Of a DNA stretch of 64,000 nt, positions 27,106 to 37,290 are shown in pieces. This DNA comes from Bin5 sp965220715 (GTDB taxonomy: Bacteria; Chloroflexota; Anaerolineae; Caldilineales; Caldilineaceae). The stretch is taken from the NCBI GenBank assembly GCA_965220715.1, contig OZ244843.1, positions 4,836,001 through 4,900,000 on the forward strand, read 5' to 3'. Position numbers and translations under genes: made by a program. Within the stretch, counting starts at the first letter, position 1. Every line of letters begins with the position of its first letter. The notes under the pieces were generated by a model that was not told the DNA's origin, did no database searches, and worked only from the letters and a program-made list of their open reading frames with translations.

Positions 27106-28701
27106 CTATTCAATCGGGTCCTCGAAGTGGAATGAGTACAACTCTGCGTCTCGCAGGAAGAACCGCAGCTTGCGCCAGTAGGTTCTCTCCCCCGGCCCTC
27201 CCCACCGGGAACCCGCCCCCGCCGGGATATCGGGGTTTCCTGCCCATGTCACCGTGTGGGCTACGTTGTCACCGGTGAACGGATCACAGCACTCCTTCAG
27301 GCAGGGCTCGAGTGCTTCATCGTACCTGTCTGCCACCTCGACCCGCACCGAGCCGCCCGGAGCGCAGCGGGCGTTGATCACCAGTTTCGTACCCAGGCTG
27401 ATGAGCGGGCGCGTCACGATGGTTCCCTCGCGATACCTGTTGGCGTACAGCCCGGCGTACCCGTCCTTGCGCAAGGTCGCCAGTCCCAGACCGAACCGCG
27501 CATTCAACGGATCGCGCGCCTCCGGATGATCCAGACTCTCGCGCGCGCCGGCCAGGAAGAAATCATGGTGGTAATTCGTGCCGCCGTGATAGAACCACAA
27601 CTCATCCCCCATCTCGATCGGCGGGCTAACCAGCGAGACCATGTAGGCGTCCCAGTACCCCTCCCCGCGCGGGGCCAGGAACGGCTGACGCTTGCCGGTC
27701 CGCTGCCAGCGCAGCCCGTCACGGCTCATCAGCAGCTGAACTTCCATCTCGTTGTCAACCGCCTGGAACACGCCGACCGTAGCCAGATGCACATTGCCCA
27801 TCTTGTACTGCGACATGCCGTAGAACGAGTCGTCCAGGTTGTCCTCCTCGTCGTCGGCCGCCGCCACCAGGACCGGCTCGCTCCAGTGCAGAAAGTCGTG
27901 GCTGCGACACTGGAAAACCCGCCGCTGACTGTACGAGGCGAAGTTGTGCGGCTCGCTGGTGATGGTGAAAGAGCGGCGATTCTGCGGATTGCGCATGTTG
28001 GTCGCGCCGGCCGCAACCATCATCACATGCCGCGTATTCTGCACGAACTCGCGCGCATATTCATCGTAAAAGAGCGCCGACACGTCGTCGAGTTTGGATC
28101 CCAGCATACCGATCGAAGGCAACTCGTCGTAGACGGTCCAGTGGATGCCGTCAGGTGAGCGCGCGCACCTGATGTTGTGAAAACTGGCGACATCGTCGTT
28201 ACGCATATGCGAAAACAGCGCGCGAAAGCGCTCCTCCGGGCGGGAGGGATGGAGATCAAGGACGACGTTCATCGAGTGGACTTGCCCGAACTCGCCGTCG
28301 CCTAGAACGATGTTGGTCTTGTGGCCGTACAGTTCGTAGACATCCAGTTCCGGCTTTTGCCAGTGGATCCCATCTTCGCTCTCGGCATAGAGCTGACGCG
28401 AGAAAGTGCCAAAAGGGTTGTTTGGGATCGGCTCGGGCGCGGGCGTTCCCGCCATATCCTCATACCAGCACTTGAAGAGGCCATCCTGCGGGTCGCGCAG
28501 CACACAGTAGTTCGAATAGGTAAAATAGGGCACGTGCTCCCAGGGGCGATCCTTGCTGATAAGGGGCGTTTCCAGGCGGCGTGTGGGCCGGTTCCAGCGG
28601 CGCGTCACATCCTGCGCCGATTCGATCACGACATTGTCCAGAAACGTCTGTGTAAACTCCTTCACGTACAGATGTGTACTGTCCCTGCTCAGGTCGCGCA
28701 T
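27106..28701 (-). CDS. Predicted glycosidase-like protein with GH32/43-type propeller
   Basis: 531 residues, no signal peptide. Its N-terminal two-thirds have repeated strands typical of five-bladed glycosidase propellers: FKCWYEDM, YAESEDGIHW, CARSPDGIHW, CRSHDFLHW and LLMSRDGLRW. The C-terminal part looks like a small beta-sandwich. I cannot assign a numbered GH family with confidence. Candidate acidic residues include D98-x-GIHW-type sites, but the catalytic pair is not clear. A degraded copy of its C-terminus occurs at about 46210-46300. Neighbours on the strand include the sialidase-like and GH32 genes, which suggests a sugar-processing group. Confidence 0.6.
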   Translation of the reverse strand: MRDLSRDSTHLYVKEFTQTFLDNVVIESAQDVTRRWNRPTRRLETPLISKDRPWEHVPYFTYSNYCVLRDPQDGLFKCWYEDMAGTPAPEPIPNNPFGTFSRQLYAESEDGIHWQKPELDVYELYGHKTNIVLGDGEFGQVHSMNVVLDLHPSRPEERFRALFSHMRNDDVASFHNIRCARSPDGIHWTVYDELPSIGMLGSKLDDVSALFYDEYAREFVQNTRHVMMVAAGATNMRNPQNRRSFTITSEPHNFASYSQRRVFQCRSHDFLHWSEPVLVAAADDEEDNLDDSFYGMSQYKMGNVHLATVGVFQAVDNEMEVQLLMSRDGLRWQRTGKRQPFLAPRGEGYWDAYMVSLVSPPIEMGDELWFYHGGTNYHHDFFLAGARESLDHPEARDPLNARFGLGLATLRKDGYAGLYANRYREGTIVTRPLISLGTKLVINARCAPGGSVRVEVADRYDEALEPCLKECCDPFTGDNVAHTVTWAGNPDIPAGAGSRWGGPGERTYWRKLRFFLRDAELYSFHFEDPIE

Positions 28702-28791
28702 GTTACTTCTCCCCCGCCTTCACTCGCTTAACTGTTGAACCTCAAATTTAGAACCGGTGGTTTGCCGGCGGCGAGTTTCGTTCGCCGCCTG

Positions 28792-30771
28792 TCAGATCGC
28801 ATGGCCGATTCGGGCGCCATCCGTGGTGGCCTCGAAGATAAACCGGGCTGCACTGGCAGCGCCGATGACATGCAGTTCGTCAACCTTGCCCGCCAGCGCC
28901 GCGGCCAGCGGGCTGTAAGGCTGGCTGCCGGCTGCAATGACAATCGCGTCAAACGGACCGACTGCCTGCTCGCCACCGGTGTAAATGCTCCTCAACGCCG
29001 CGCCTGCCCCGTTAACACGCGCCAGGTCGTGCCCGACAATGAAAGTCACGCCGTGATCGGCCAGTCGTTGGCAGAGCATCGCCGCGTCCCTTTCGCCCAG
29101 GTCGGCGCCGGCCCGGGCCATCGCCGCGACGAATGTGACCGACACTCCCCCACAGCGGAGGTGGTCCGCAGCTACAAAAGCAGGCGCGTGCCCGTCGCGG
29201 TCGACGATGAGAACGCGTTTGCAGCTATCCGCTTTTCCTTCAAGTACCTCGTGGACGGTCAGGGCCTCCTTGTCGCTACCGTCGCTCCGCGCCCGAATAG
29301 GCCCTGAGCCGGTAGCCAGGATCACCACGTCCGGGTGCAACGCCAGTATGTTATCACGCGTTGCCTCGACGCCTAACCGCACTTCGAAACGACCGCGGGC
29401 GGCTTGGCGTTGATAAAACTCTGCGATCGTCGAGAAGCCGCGGCGCAGCGGCGCGGCGCCGGCCAGGTGGATCTGCCCGCCGACGCGATCCGCTTTTTCC
29501 AGGACGATCACCTCGTGGCCCCGTTCAGATGCTGTTATGGCAGCCTCCATGCCGGCCGGCCCCGCGCCCGCGATAACGACTCGTCGACGCACCAAGGCGG
29601 GCACCGGTGTCGCCCAGTCTTTCTCGCGGCCGGTCACCGGGTTGTAGATGCAGCCGACCGGGCCTTCGCCGCCGTCACAACAGAACTGACAGCGAATGCA
29701 GAGCCGAATCTCTTCCCGCCGGCCGTCGCGCAGCTTGTTTACAAAGTGGGGGTCCGCGAAATGGCCCTTGGTGACGCCGACCACGTCAAGGCAGCCCTCC
29801 GCCAGCGCAGCCTCCGCCACCTCCGGCGTGACGATGCCGCCGGCGTGGAACACGGGCAGATCAATCGCACGGCGTACCCGGGCAACCCGTTTGAGCTGTG
29901 CCGCTTCCGGCATATACATTGACCCGGTATGATGGACCGCCCCGCCGACGGTGAGGCTCACATAGTCGATCAGGCTCTTGGCCTTCAGAAGCTCGATCAG
30001 GCGAACGCAGTCCTGTTCGTCATAGCCGTCCCGGTGCATGTCGTGCGCCTTCAAGCGCACGCCAACGACATGGTCGTCGCCCACGGCTTGCCGCATCGCG
30101 GCCAGCGCATCGACGAGCAGGCGGGCGCGATTGGTGAAGTTGCCACCGTAGGCGTCATCGCGGCGGTTACAGGCTGGGCTGAGGAACTGCGAGAAGAGAT
30201 GATGCTGGTGTGCATGCAGCTCCACCCCATCCGCGCCACCGGCTCGCGCCCGCCAGGCCGCCCGTCCGCAACAGGCCACCAGGTCCTGAAGATCCTCCGA
30301 CGACCAGGAAGCCACGTGCTCCGACGCCAGCATGGGCGGATTGATAATGCCCGGCACCGTGCGCGCAACCGGCGCGGTTGGCATCGGCTCACAGAATTCG
30401 GACAGATGCACCTGGGCGCCGCGGGGACAGAACTGGGCGATAAACCTGGCGCCGTGGCGGTGTACGGCTTGCGTCAGCGTGCGGTAGGAGGCGATGAAAC
30501 GATCGTCAAGATTCTGGAAGTAGGCCGGGTGATCGCCTTCTCGAACCGAGGTTGCGCCCAGCGTAACCAACGCGATGCCGCCTTTGGCGCGCTCCTCGAA
30601 GTAGGCCCGGCAACTGTCGTTGGGCACGCCGTTGTGGTGCATCCACGACGCCATATGGCCGGTACTGCATATGCGGTTGCGCAGCGTCATTCCCTTGACC
30701 GTCAGCGGCGAAAAGATATGAGGGTAGTCTGTCATTGGTCGGTGGGAATCGTCCTTCGCTGTGGCTGCCAT
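28792..30771 (-). CDS. NADH:flavin oxidoreductase / 2,4-dienoyl-CoA reductase-type (OYE-FAD fusion)
   Basis: 659 residues. The N-terminal TIM barrel is of the old-yellow-enzyme type (FSPLTVKGMTLRNRI, HAHQHHLFSQFLSP, DDAYGG). A 4Fe-4S motif LCIRCQFCC...VGC (C358, C361, C364, C374) follows, then a FAD/NAD domain (GAGPAG at 402-407). This is the FadH/trimethylamine-dehydrogenase architecture: electrons pass from NAD(P)H through FAD and the cluster to FMN, to reduce enoyl compounds or demethylate amines. An internal Met at codon 13 (MTDYPHIF) is an alternative start and looks more like the family's N-terminus. It sits between two propeller genes. Confidence 0.88.
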   Translation of the reverse strand: MAATAKDDSHRPMTDYPHIFSPLTVKGMTLRNRICSTGHMASWMHHNGVPNDSCRAYFEERAKGGIALVTLGATSVREGDHPAYFQNLDDRFIASYRTLTQAVHRHGARFIAQFCPRGAQVHLSEFCEPMPTAPVARTVPGIINPPMLASEHVASWSSEDLQDLVACCGRAAWRARAGGADGVELHAHQHHLFSQFLSPACNRRDDAYGGNFTNRARLLVDALAAMRQAVGDDHVVGVRLKAHDMHRDGYDEQDCVRLIELLKAKSLIDYVSLTVGGAVHHTGSMYMPEAAQLKRVARVRRAIDLPVFHAGGIVTPEVAEAALAEGCLDVVGVTKGHFADPHFVNKLRDGRREEIRLCIRCQFCCDGGEGPVGCIYNPVTGREKDWATPVPALVRRRVVIAGAGPAGMEAAITASERGHEVIVLEKADRVGGQIHLAGAAPLRRGFSTIAEFYQRQAARGRFEVRLGVEATRDNILALHPDVVILATGSGPIRARSDGSDKEALTVHEVLEGKADSCKRVLIVDRDGHAPAFVAADHLRCGGVSVTFVAAMARAGADLGERDAAMLCQRLADHGVTFIVGHDLARVNGAGAALRSIYTGGEQAVGPFDAIVIAAGSQPYSPLAAALAGKVDELHVIGAASAARFIFEATTDGARIGHAI

Positions 30772-30853
30772 GAAATATCAGTTTTCAGCGCTTGGCGCGC
30801 CATCTTCGGCGCGACATTGCCCCTATACACTGCAAGCCATCCGCTGGCGGCAT

Positions 30854-32470
30854 TCAGTGCCACGCCAGTTCCCGGAAGTTGTGAACGCGATGAAAGGTGG
30901 CGAGATCCGCATCATGGTAGTGGCCTGACTTCCTGCCGGAGCGCGACAGAATCGCCAGGTCGTCACCGTCAACTACCATCGACGGATACATGAACGATTG
31001 ACTCGAACAGGGAGCCATGGCAATGCAGCCTACGGGCAGCCAGTTCAGGCCGTCCATGCCGCAGTACAGCATCAGAAAACGTCTCTCCCCGTCAGCCCCG
31101 CCGCCCAACTTCTGGGGATGGGCGCCGGAAACGATGTTGCTGGCCATCCAGAACAGCCGCGTGCGTTCATCATAGACGATACAGAACTTGGTCTGTCCGC
31201 CGGGCCAGGGATAATGCTGGTCGAACTGCAGGTTCAGATTGGCTCCGTCGTCCTCGAGATCGAAGACCGCGGCGATGCCTGGAGTGGTACCTGTATGCTT
31301 TGGGTTGACGCGGCAGGCAATCCTGAGATGTCCGTTCACATCCATGACATTCCCTTCCAGGTTCCAATCGTCAAACCGCTCCGGCTGGTGACGGTCATGT
31401 ACGGTTCTGAACTGCACTGCCGTTTGTGTTGCCGGAATTATCTGGGAAACGCGCCATGCGCTGGAGTCCAGCAGGTCTTGCGAGAGGTCGGCGGCAATCG
31501 CAACCGTCGCTTTGTGCTTTTGGTCGAGAACCCAATACAGTTGCCCGCCTCTGATCACCATACTCGTCTGGCAGTTCCAAAAGGCCCCCTCCAGTACCAT
31601 AGCGGGATCGGACCAGGTTTCGCCCTCGTCGTCACTGCGCATGAAATAGACGTCCTGGTGCTGGCGGGGCTGGGTAAACATGTATAACCTGTTGCCGACG
31701 ACAAACGGGGTTCCCTCGGCAAACGGCAGGTCAGGCAGCCGCTGCCAGCTTCTGCCGCCGTCTACGCTGCGCGACATCATCAGGTGATCCGGTCCGACGC
31801 CTCGCTGCCAGCACGGGGCGGCGACAAGAAAGTGGCCGCTGGGCAACCGGGCCATACCGGGGTCGTGAATGAAGTACTCTACATGATCGGGAACTTCGGC
31901 TGCGATGGTGTAGTTCTGCGCCAGTGGAGGCGAGAAAGGATTTCGGGCGCGTTGGCCCGACGATGAACCATCGCCACCACCATATCCGGCCTGGTCGCCG
32001 GTCTTGCCCGCCGGCGAATGCGCCGCGGCAACAAGGACGCACCAGGGCGCGTCCAAGGTGAGGACCAGTCCCGGCGAACCGATGTCGATGCGTTCACCTT
32101 CCCGCATTCGTTTCTGATAGACCGAGCAGTCAACCGCTGTGCCGTCGCTGAATACGCGGATTGCCGGAACACGCACCTGCCGGAATCCCATGCGTTCGAG
32201 TTGATCTGCCCGGCTCGGCCTGCCTTGTCCTCGCGCAGGGGTGATGGCGTAGGCGACACCTGGCTGGCGGCAGACCTTGCGTGTGCCGAAGAAACTTGAG
32301 CGAATGAAGCTCCTGCCCGCCAGCGCCTGCGGCAGCTCGGCAAACGTATGATCTGCATCCAGGAAAAGGCGAGCCCCTTCTGCCAGGGAATCGGTCTCCC
32401 ATTCAAGCGGCTCAAGCACTGCAGTCGCGCCGCGTAGGAGCGCCTCGCCACCGCGGTCGGGCCGGGCCAC
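30854..32470 (-). CDS. BNR/sialidase-like propeller protein
   Basis: 538 residues, no signal peptide. The sialidase-superfamily propeller is marked by Asp-box repeats SVDGGRSW and SDDEGETW and FIHDPGMARLPSG, with an RTVHDRHQPER segment in the middle. Exo-sialidases use an Arg triad, Tyr and Glu; these cannot be placed with certainty, so hydrolase activity is probable but the sugar is unknown. The GTG start is the only usable one nearby, although an AGGAGGG sits 23 nt upstream with no start codon at the right distance. It is followed downstream by the flavin oxidoreductase, 82 bp away. Confidence 0.65.
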   Translation of the reverse strand: MARPDRGGEALLRGATAVLEPLEWETDSLAEGARLFLDADHTFAELPQALAGRSFIRSSFFGTRKVCRQPGVAYAITPARGQGRPSRADQLERMGFRQVRVPAIRVFSDGTAVDCSVYQKRMREGERIDIGSPGLVLTLDAPWCVLVAAAHSPAGKTGDQAGYGGGDGSSSGQRARNPFSPPLAQNYTIAAEVPDHVEYFIHDPGMARLPSGHFLVAAPCWQRGVGPDHLMMSRSVDGGRSWQRLPDLPFAEGTPFVVGNRLYMFTQPRQHQDVYFMRSDDEGETWSDPAMVLEGAFWNCQTSMVIRGGQLYWVLDQKHKATVAIAADLSQDLLDSSAWRVSQIIPATQTAVQFRTVHDRHQPERFDDWNLEGNVMDVNGHLRIACRVNPKHTGTTPGIAAVFDLEDDGANLNLQFDQHYPWPGGQTKFCIVYDERTRLFWMASNIVSGAHPQKLGGGADGERRFLMLYCGMDGLNWLPVGCIAMAPCSSQSFMYPSMVVDGDDLAILSRSGRKSGHYHDADLATFHRVHNFRELAWH

Positions 32471-32617
32471 GGATGAGTTCGTGATGGTTCCCTCCTGCAG
32501 GTTGGCGGCCGCCCGTTTCGGGCTCTACCACCCCCAGGTGTCTAATGGTTATCCCGTTTGACACCGAGAATTTTCGCGAGCGTCAGGCACTAAGATCGTG
32601 GTTGTCTTGCCTGCCTT

Positions 32618-32645
32618 TACGCAATACGAAATACGCAATACGTTG
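32618..32645. repeat. Heptamer short tandem repeat
   Basis: Four 7-mers in the gap between the GH32 and sialidase-like genes: TACGCAA, TACGAAA, TACGCAA, TACGTTG. Confidence 0.55.
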
Positions 32646-32680
32646 CGCACAAAAAAGCGTGTTTTCATGTTGAACGCACA

Positions 32681-34207
32681 TTAGATCGGCCAGATTGCGT
32701 CCATCTCCCATGCCTCCAGCGAGTGGAGGGTTGCATTGCCGCCCAGCGAAAAGATCTGCACGCCCAAGCTGTCGGGCCGCGCCGGATAAATGCGCTTGCC
32801 CAGGTAATGGCCGCCCTCGGCAAAAACCTCTACCACGCTGCGGTCGACAAAGATCCGCAACTCGATCGGCTTGCCGTAGGAGTGCCTGACGATACAGCGC
32901 TGCGACTCACGATTCTTGACCGCCTGACTGACACTCGAGCGGGTAACGTCCAGGACCAGCATCCTGTCAGGACTCATTTTGTCCTGTGGCTGCGTTGAAT
33001 CATTGGGATTGACATTGAACCGAATCATCGTCTGCTCTGCGCCGTCGGGCGAACAGCATACACTCAACCCGAACTCCTCTGCGCTTTCCCAACTGAAGAG
33101 CGCCCGAATCTCCAGCCTGTTGCCGCGCACGCCGTCAAGCGTAATCGTCGAATCTCCCGCCAAGTGGATGTCAGAGAGCTGCACCCGGTTTTTGCGCAGC
33201 GCCTCCAGTTCCTCTACCGGGTTCAAGTTCAGTTCGCCCTGTTCACCCATTGAGAGCGCCATCGGCAGGGCCATGATCCCCGACCAGCCCGATGCCCGCT
33301 GGATGTAGCCGAATCGCCCCTCGGACAGCCTGCCAAAGAGAACGCGGCGGCCGTTGCCGTCCAGAAGCGTCTGACACTCATTCAGGATGCCTGTTCTGTT
33401 GGAAAAATTCGTCTCGCCGTAGGCCTGTCTCCCGTACCTTGTTGGGGTAAACCTCTGGTTCGCGTAGGTTCCCGTATAGTATTGCGGCCCGCGACGGTGG
33501 CTGGCGAAGAGCAGAACATGCCTGTCGCCCATCGGAAAAAAGTCGGGAACGGCACAGTCCTCACCTATTTCAGTGTGCTCACCGCCTTCATAGAGGGTAT
33601 GCAGATATTCCCACTGCACCAGATCTTTCGACCTGAACAGAAAGGCCCTGTCCGGCTCCAGACCGTCGAAGGCTTCCTGGCTGCTGTTTCCCGTAAGCGC
33701 GTAGTAGGTGTCGCCTTCGATCCACGCGCAGGGGGCGCCGTCCACCTTGTAGGCGCCGCCAGGCACCGGCGTCGGGATAACGGGGTTCGCTGGATGTTTT
33801 TCCCATTCGACCAGCAAGTCATCCCGGCTGGTGGCGATGCAGATCCCGCCCGGCACACCATGGTAGATGATGGTAGGCACGCCGTCCATGTTGACGAAGG
33901 CCGTGCCGCTGTAGCAGCCATCCTTATCGGGACTGTCCGCCGGCGCTAGGGCAATTGGCAGATCCTGCCAGTGCATCAGGTCTCCGCTGACCGCATGCCC
34001 CCAGTGTATCGTTCCCGTTGCCCCGCCGTGATACGCGCCGTAGGGGTTGTGCTGGTAGAACAGGTGATACCTGCCCTTCCAGAAGATCGTCCCGTTCGGG
34101 TCATTCAGCCAGTTGTGCGGGGCCAGGAAATGGTAGGCCGGGCGATATGGGTCGGACGCAAGTTTCAGGCGATTCAGGTCCGCGGCTCCCGCGTCTGTTT
34201 CGGTCAT
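32681..34207 (-). CDS. Glycoside hydrolase family 32 (beta-fructosidase/levanase-like)
   Basis: 508 residues, cytosolic. The GH32 nucleophile motif is WLNDPNG (D36), the substrate-contact region WGHAVSGDLMHW is present, and the acid/base lies in EDCAVPDFF (E216), a variant of the usual WECPDFF. The transition-state Asp is D156 in KVDGAPCAW instead of the standard RDP. The C-terminal beta-sandwich ends with VDRSVVEVFAEGG, diagnostic of GH32. GGGAGGTG before the ATG fixes this start; the longer frame overlaps the aldo-keto reductase. It cleaves fructosides, or possibly related furanosides given the changed motifs. Confidence 0.9.
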   Translation of the reverse strand: MTETDAGAADLNRLKLASDPYRPAYHFLAPHNWLNDPNGTIFWKGRYHLFYQHNPYGAYHGGATGTIHWGHAVSGDLMHWQDLPIALAPADSPDKDGCYSGTAFVNMDGVPTIIYHGVPGGICIATSRDDLLVEWEKHPANPVIPTPVPGGAYKVDGAPCAWIEGDTYYALTGNSSQEAFDGLEPDRAFLFRSKDLVQWEYLHTLYEGGEHTEIGEDCAVPDFFPMGDRHVLLFASHRRGPQYYTGTYANQRFTPTRYGRQAYGETNFSNRTGILNECQTLLDGNGRRVLFGRLSEGRFGYIQRASGWSGIMALPMALSMGEQGELNLNPVEELEALRKNRVQLSDIHLAGDSTITLDGVRGNRLEIRALFSWESAEEFGLSVCCSPDGAEQTMIRFNVNPNDSTQPQDKMSPDRMLVLDVTRSSVSQAVKNRESQRCIVRHSYGKPIELRIFVDRSVVEVFAEGGHYLGKRIYPARPDSLGVQIFSLGGNATLHSLEAWEMDAIWPI

Positions 34208-34284
34208 CTGTCCACCTCCCTGCGTGGCTGGGACTGCGGCTGACTCCAGCGGTCGCGGGACGGCTGGCCGCAGTCGAATAGGCG

Positions 34285-35304
34285 CTACCATGTCGGCGCG
34301 ACCATGTTGACACATTCGCGTGGAAACAGCTCGCCGATCTCCGCGCGCTCGTCATCGCTGAGCTTGAGGTCGAGCGCGGCCAGGTTGGCGTCGAACTGCG
34401 CACAGTTGGATACGCCAAGCAGCACTGACGTCACGGCTGGATGTGAAAGCGCCCAGGCCGTAGCCGCCTGCGAGGCCGTAACGCCGCGCGCCGCCGCCCA
34501 GGTTTCGAGCTTCGCCACTGCGCTGACGGTGCGCTCGGTCAGCTTGGGTGACGACCGCGTCGGCGCATGCTCTTCGTGGCGCCGGCCATAGTAGGCGGCC
34601 CGCCGCCATGACGGGATCTTACCATGATCGCGGACCATGTCGAGCGAATAGTTGCCGCACAGCAGCCCGCCGGCGAGAACGGCATAGGCCACCACGCCCA
34701 GCCCATGACGTTGACAGAGGGGATACAGGTCCCATTCATTGACACGCTCAAAGAGATTGTAGAGATCCTGCGTCACGACCAGCGGCGCGTATCCGTTCCG
34801 GTCGGCGATCCACAGCGCCTCGGCCACCTGCGAAGCCGAATGGTTAGACAGGCCGATGGCGCGCACCTTGCCGGCGCGGACAAGCTCGTCGAACGCGCCG
34901 AGCGTCTCTTCCAGCGGGGTGACCGGGCAGGGGAAATGCGCGTAGAGAATGTCGATGTAGTCGGTCTGCAGGCGGCGCAGACCGGCCTCGACGACGCGGG
35001 CGATGACGCGGCGCGTCAGGCCCTGTTCCGCCGGATCCGCAAGCCAGGCCCGCGTCGGGCCTACCTTTGTCGATATCACAACGCGGTCACGGCGCGCTTT
35101 GAGATGCCGGCCGAGAAAGGTCTCGCTGGTCCCGGGGGGCGGACCATACGACTCGGCTGTGTCGAGCGCATTGATTCCGGAATCGAGCGCGTGGTCGAGG
35201 AGCCGCCTGGAATCGGTTTCGCTGATTACGGAACCGAAGAAGCAGCAGCCCAAGGTGAACCGGGAAATCGCCAGACCTGAACAGCCGAGTGAATTAGGCA
35301 TCAT
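34285..35304 (-). CDS. Aldo/keto reductase
   Basis: 339 residues with the AKR tetrad: D48 and Y53 in ALDTAESYG, K80 in ISTKVG and H123 in YAHFP. The beta-hairpin start LGLAISRFTLGCCFFG has two Cys where most members have TMTFG. The C-terminal coenzyme region ends TSVLLGVSN. It reduces aldehydes or keto-sugars with NADPH. The start is one of two adjacent ATGs with no strong ribosome site. It lies after the importer-3 binding protein, separated by a hairpin, and ends 77 bp before the GH32 start, so it may belong to the same transcript. Confidence 0.87.
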   Translation of the reverse strand: MMPNSLGCSGLAISRFTLGCCFFGSVISETDSRRLLDHALDSGINALDTAESYGPPPGTSETFLGRHLKARRDRVVISTKVGPTRAWLADPAEQGLTRRVIARVVEAGLRRLQTDYIDILYAHFPCPVTPLEETLGAFDELVRAGKVRAIGLSNHSASQVAEALWIADRNGYAPLVVTQDLYNLFERVNEWDLYPLCQRHGLGVVAYAVLAGGLLCGNYSLDMVRDHGKIPSWRRAAYYGRRHEEHAPTRSSPKLTERTVSAVAKLETWAAARGVTASQAATAWALSHPAVTSVLLGVSNCAQFDANLAALDLKLSDDERAEIGELFPRECVNMVAPTW

Positions 35305-35352
35305 AGTTGGAAGGTTGGCTGGACTACCTTCAGCCCAGCGGCGCGGCAGAAA

Positions 35353-35382
35353 TTGCGAGCACCCCCGTTGGAGTGCTCGCAA
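35353..35382 (-). terminator. Hairpin after SBP gene 3
   Basis: Perfect 10-bp arms TTGCGAGCAC/GTGCTCGCAA with a 10-nt loop, followed on the minus strand by TTTC. It lies 44 nt after the binding-protein stop, a weak intrinsic terminator or mRNA-end hairpin. Confidence 0.6.
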
Positions 35383-35425
35383 CGACGTTTCCCAGTTGAA
35401 CAAAGGCCGATTGGGACGAAATCGT

Positions 35426-37165
35426 CTACTGTGAATCTGCCTCCGGATCCCAGAGCCACCAGTTCGCCATATCGACCAGCATGGGCACGATGTACACGCT
35501 GACATCGAGGTCGAGGTCTACACCCTGAAGGCGTTTGCTCTTAAGGGCGATCCAGGACTCACCGATGAGGTGCGGTATGAAGACCTCCTCGTTGAGGATG
35601 CAGTCGATTTCCTGGAAATAAGGCGTCTGCGCTTCGATTTCTGTCTCAGCGAATATCTTGGCCCAGAGTTCCTTGGCTCTTTCGGCATTCGGGCTATACT
35701 CATGCCAGTTATAGTCCCGTTCTATGTCGAGCGGCCAGTAGCCCAATTCGACCGTACCGACCATGTAGGGCTCAAGGACATAGGGGTTGGTGCCCGGGCC
35801 CCAGTTGGCGATGGCGAAATCGAACTCGGTGCCGCGCGGCCCTTTGCCATTGCGGTAGTCGGCCCAGGAGGCCGCGTCGATGAGATCGATATTTGTCTTG
35901 AATCCTAGTTGGGTGTAGGCCTCATGCAGCATGACGGCGTAGTTGACGCGCATCTTGTTGCCTGGATAAACGGTGAGTTCAAGCTGGTATTCGGCGCGCT
36001 TGTCCGCGGTCATGCCGATTTCGTCGAGCAGTGCCTTCGCCTTGTCCAGATCATAGTCATACTCGATCAAGGTGGGGCACTCGAACCGCGTTCCGTGGAA
36101 CCAACTGTGGCGCACCACGCCAAAGCCCTGCATCACGTTGTCCACGTAGCCCTGCCGGTCTGCAGCGTACAACAGAGCTTGCTTGGCCTTCGGGTTCTGC
36201 CACAGGCCATCGCCGGCATGCCAGTTCGGCGTCTGAATCCAGAAGCCCATCACGTTGTCGGCGACCAGCACATCGATGTCGGGATCGTCCATCAGCCGCA
36301 CGGCCTCCTCAGCCGGCGCCTCCCACACGATATCGAGTTCGCCTTTTTGCAGCATGATGATCGCCGTCTCGACCGGGGCGAACTTTACGAAGAGGCGCTC
36401 GGGGCCGGGCTTTCCGCCCCAGTAGTCATCAAAACGCGCATACTCGAGGTACTGACCGGGCACATGCTCCACGAACTTGTAGGGACCGGTGCCAATTGGA
36501 GCTGTGACCCAGTAGTCGCTCGTGCCGGCTACCAGTTCACTCCGGTCCAGCGCTTCAAGAACATGCTTGGGCATCATCGGATGTTCGACATAGCCCAGAA
36601 ATCCGGGGAAGAAGCTGGGGTCCTGCTCAGTCAGCACGAACTCGACGGTGTAATCGTCAACGACGCGAATGCCGGTAATCTCATCGGCGCCCTCTTCGCC
36701 CTGCTTGTAGGCGAACAGCCCTTCGACCCGCTCCGCTTCGGCTTTCAGTCCCTCCGGCGGCAGAATGCCGGGATCATACTTCAGCTCGAAGGAGTATTTT
36801 ACGTCCTCGGCGGTGAAGTCCTCGCCGTCATGGAACTTGACGCCTTCACGCAGATGGACAGTGTAGATCATCCCATCGTCGGATACGTCATAGCCAGTGG
36901 CGAGTACGGGGATGAAGCTACCTGTGGTGGTCCAGAAGAGTTCCTCCCACATCCAGGTTGTCACCTCATCCCTCTTGATGTGGTGGAACCAGTCCTTGCT
37001 GCCATCCCAGGATGGCTGCCAGAAGTTGAGGGTGCCGCCGTACTGTCTCTCGGAAGGCGGTTCCTGCATCGCGGGGGCGGCCGGGGCCGTCGTTACCGGA
37101 GCACAGGCGGTAAGCAGCATAGCCGCCACGATAAGCAAGTTAACTGCAAGCAAAAGCCGTTTCAT
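35426..37165 (-). CDS. ABC importer substrate-binding lipoprotein (SBP family 5), system 3
   Basis: 579 residues. MKRLLLAVNLL, a hydrophobic core and LLTAC (C21) form a Sec lipoprotein signal. The family-5 domain begins YGGTLNFW and has YTVHLREGVKFHDG and DDYTVEFVLTEQDPS. GGAGGAGAAAATT before this ATG decides the start. Unlike the other systems, this binding protein is encoded after its two permeases. A 5' leader hairpin and a 3' hairpin flank the gene. Ligand unknown. Confidence 0.92.
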   Translation of the reverse strand: MKRLLLAVNLLIVAAMLLTACAPVTTAPAAPAMQEPPSERQYGGTLNFWQPSWDGSKDWFHHIKRDEVTTWMWEELFWTTTGSFIPVLATGYDVSDDGMIYTVHLREGVKFHDGEDFTAEDVKYSFELKYDPGILPPEGLKAEAERVEGLFAYKQGEEGADEITGIRVVDDYTVEFVLTEQDPSFFPGFLGYVEHPMMPKHVLEALDRSELVAGTSDYWVTAPIGTGPYKFVEHVPGQYLEYARFDDYWGGKPGPERLFVKFAPVETAIIMLQKGELDIVWEAPAEEAVRLMDDPDIDVLVADNVMGFWIQTPNWHAGDGLWQNPKAKQALLYAADRQGYVDNVMQGFGVVRHSWFHGTRFECPTLIEYDYDLDKAKALLDEIGMTADKRAEYQLELTVYPGNKMRVNYAVMLHEAYTQLGFKTNIDLIDAASWADYRNGKGPRGTEFDFAIANWGPGTNPYVLEPYMVGTVELGYWPLDIERDYNWHEYSPNAERAKELWAKIFAETEIEAQTPYFQEIDCILNEEVFIPHLIGESWIALKSKRLQGVDLDLDVSVYIVPMLVDMANWWLWDPEADSQ

Positions 37166-37187
37166 AATTTTCTCCTCCAGTCCTGAC

Positions 37188-37206
37188 GTGAGCCTGTGCG
37201 GCTCAC
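37188..37206 (-). promoter_or_regulatory. Leader hairpin upstream of SBP gene 3
   Basis: Perfect GTGAGCC/GGCTCAC arms around a 5-nt loop, between the permease gene and the binding protein, 22 nt before its ATG. Confidence 0.4.
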
Positions 37207-37290
37207 TTGTGTTTTCTGTCATTCTTCGAGAAAGCTGCAACAACGACCAGAGTCTGCATTGGCACCTCCTTTCGGCTCAGCGTTCCAGAA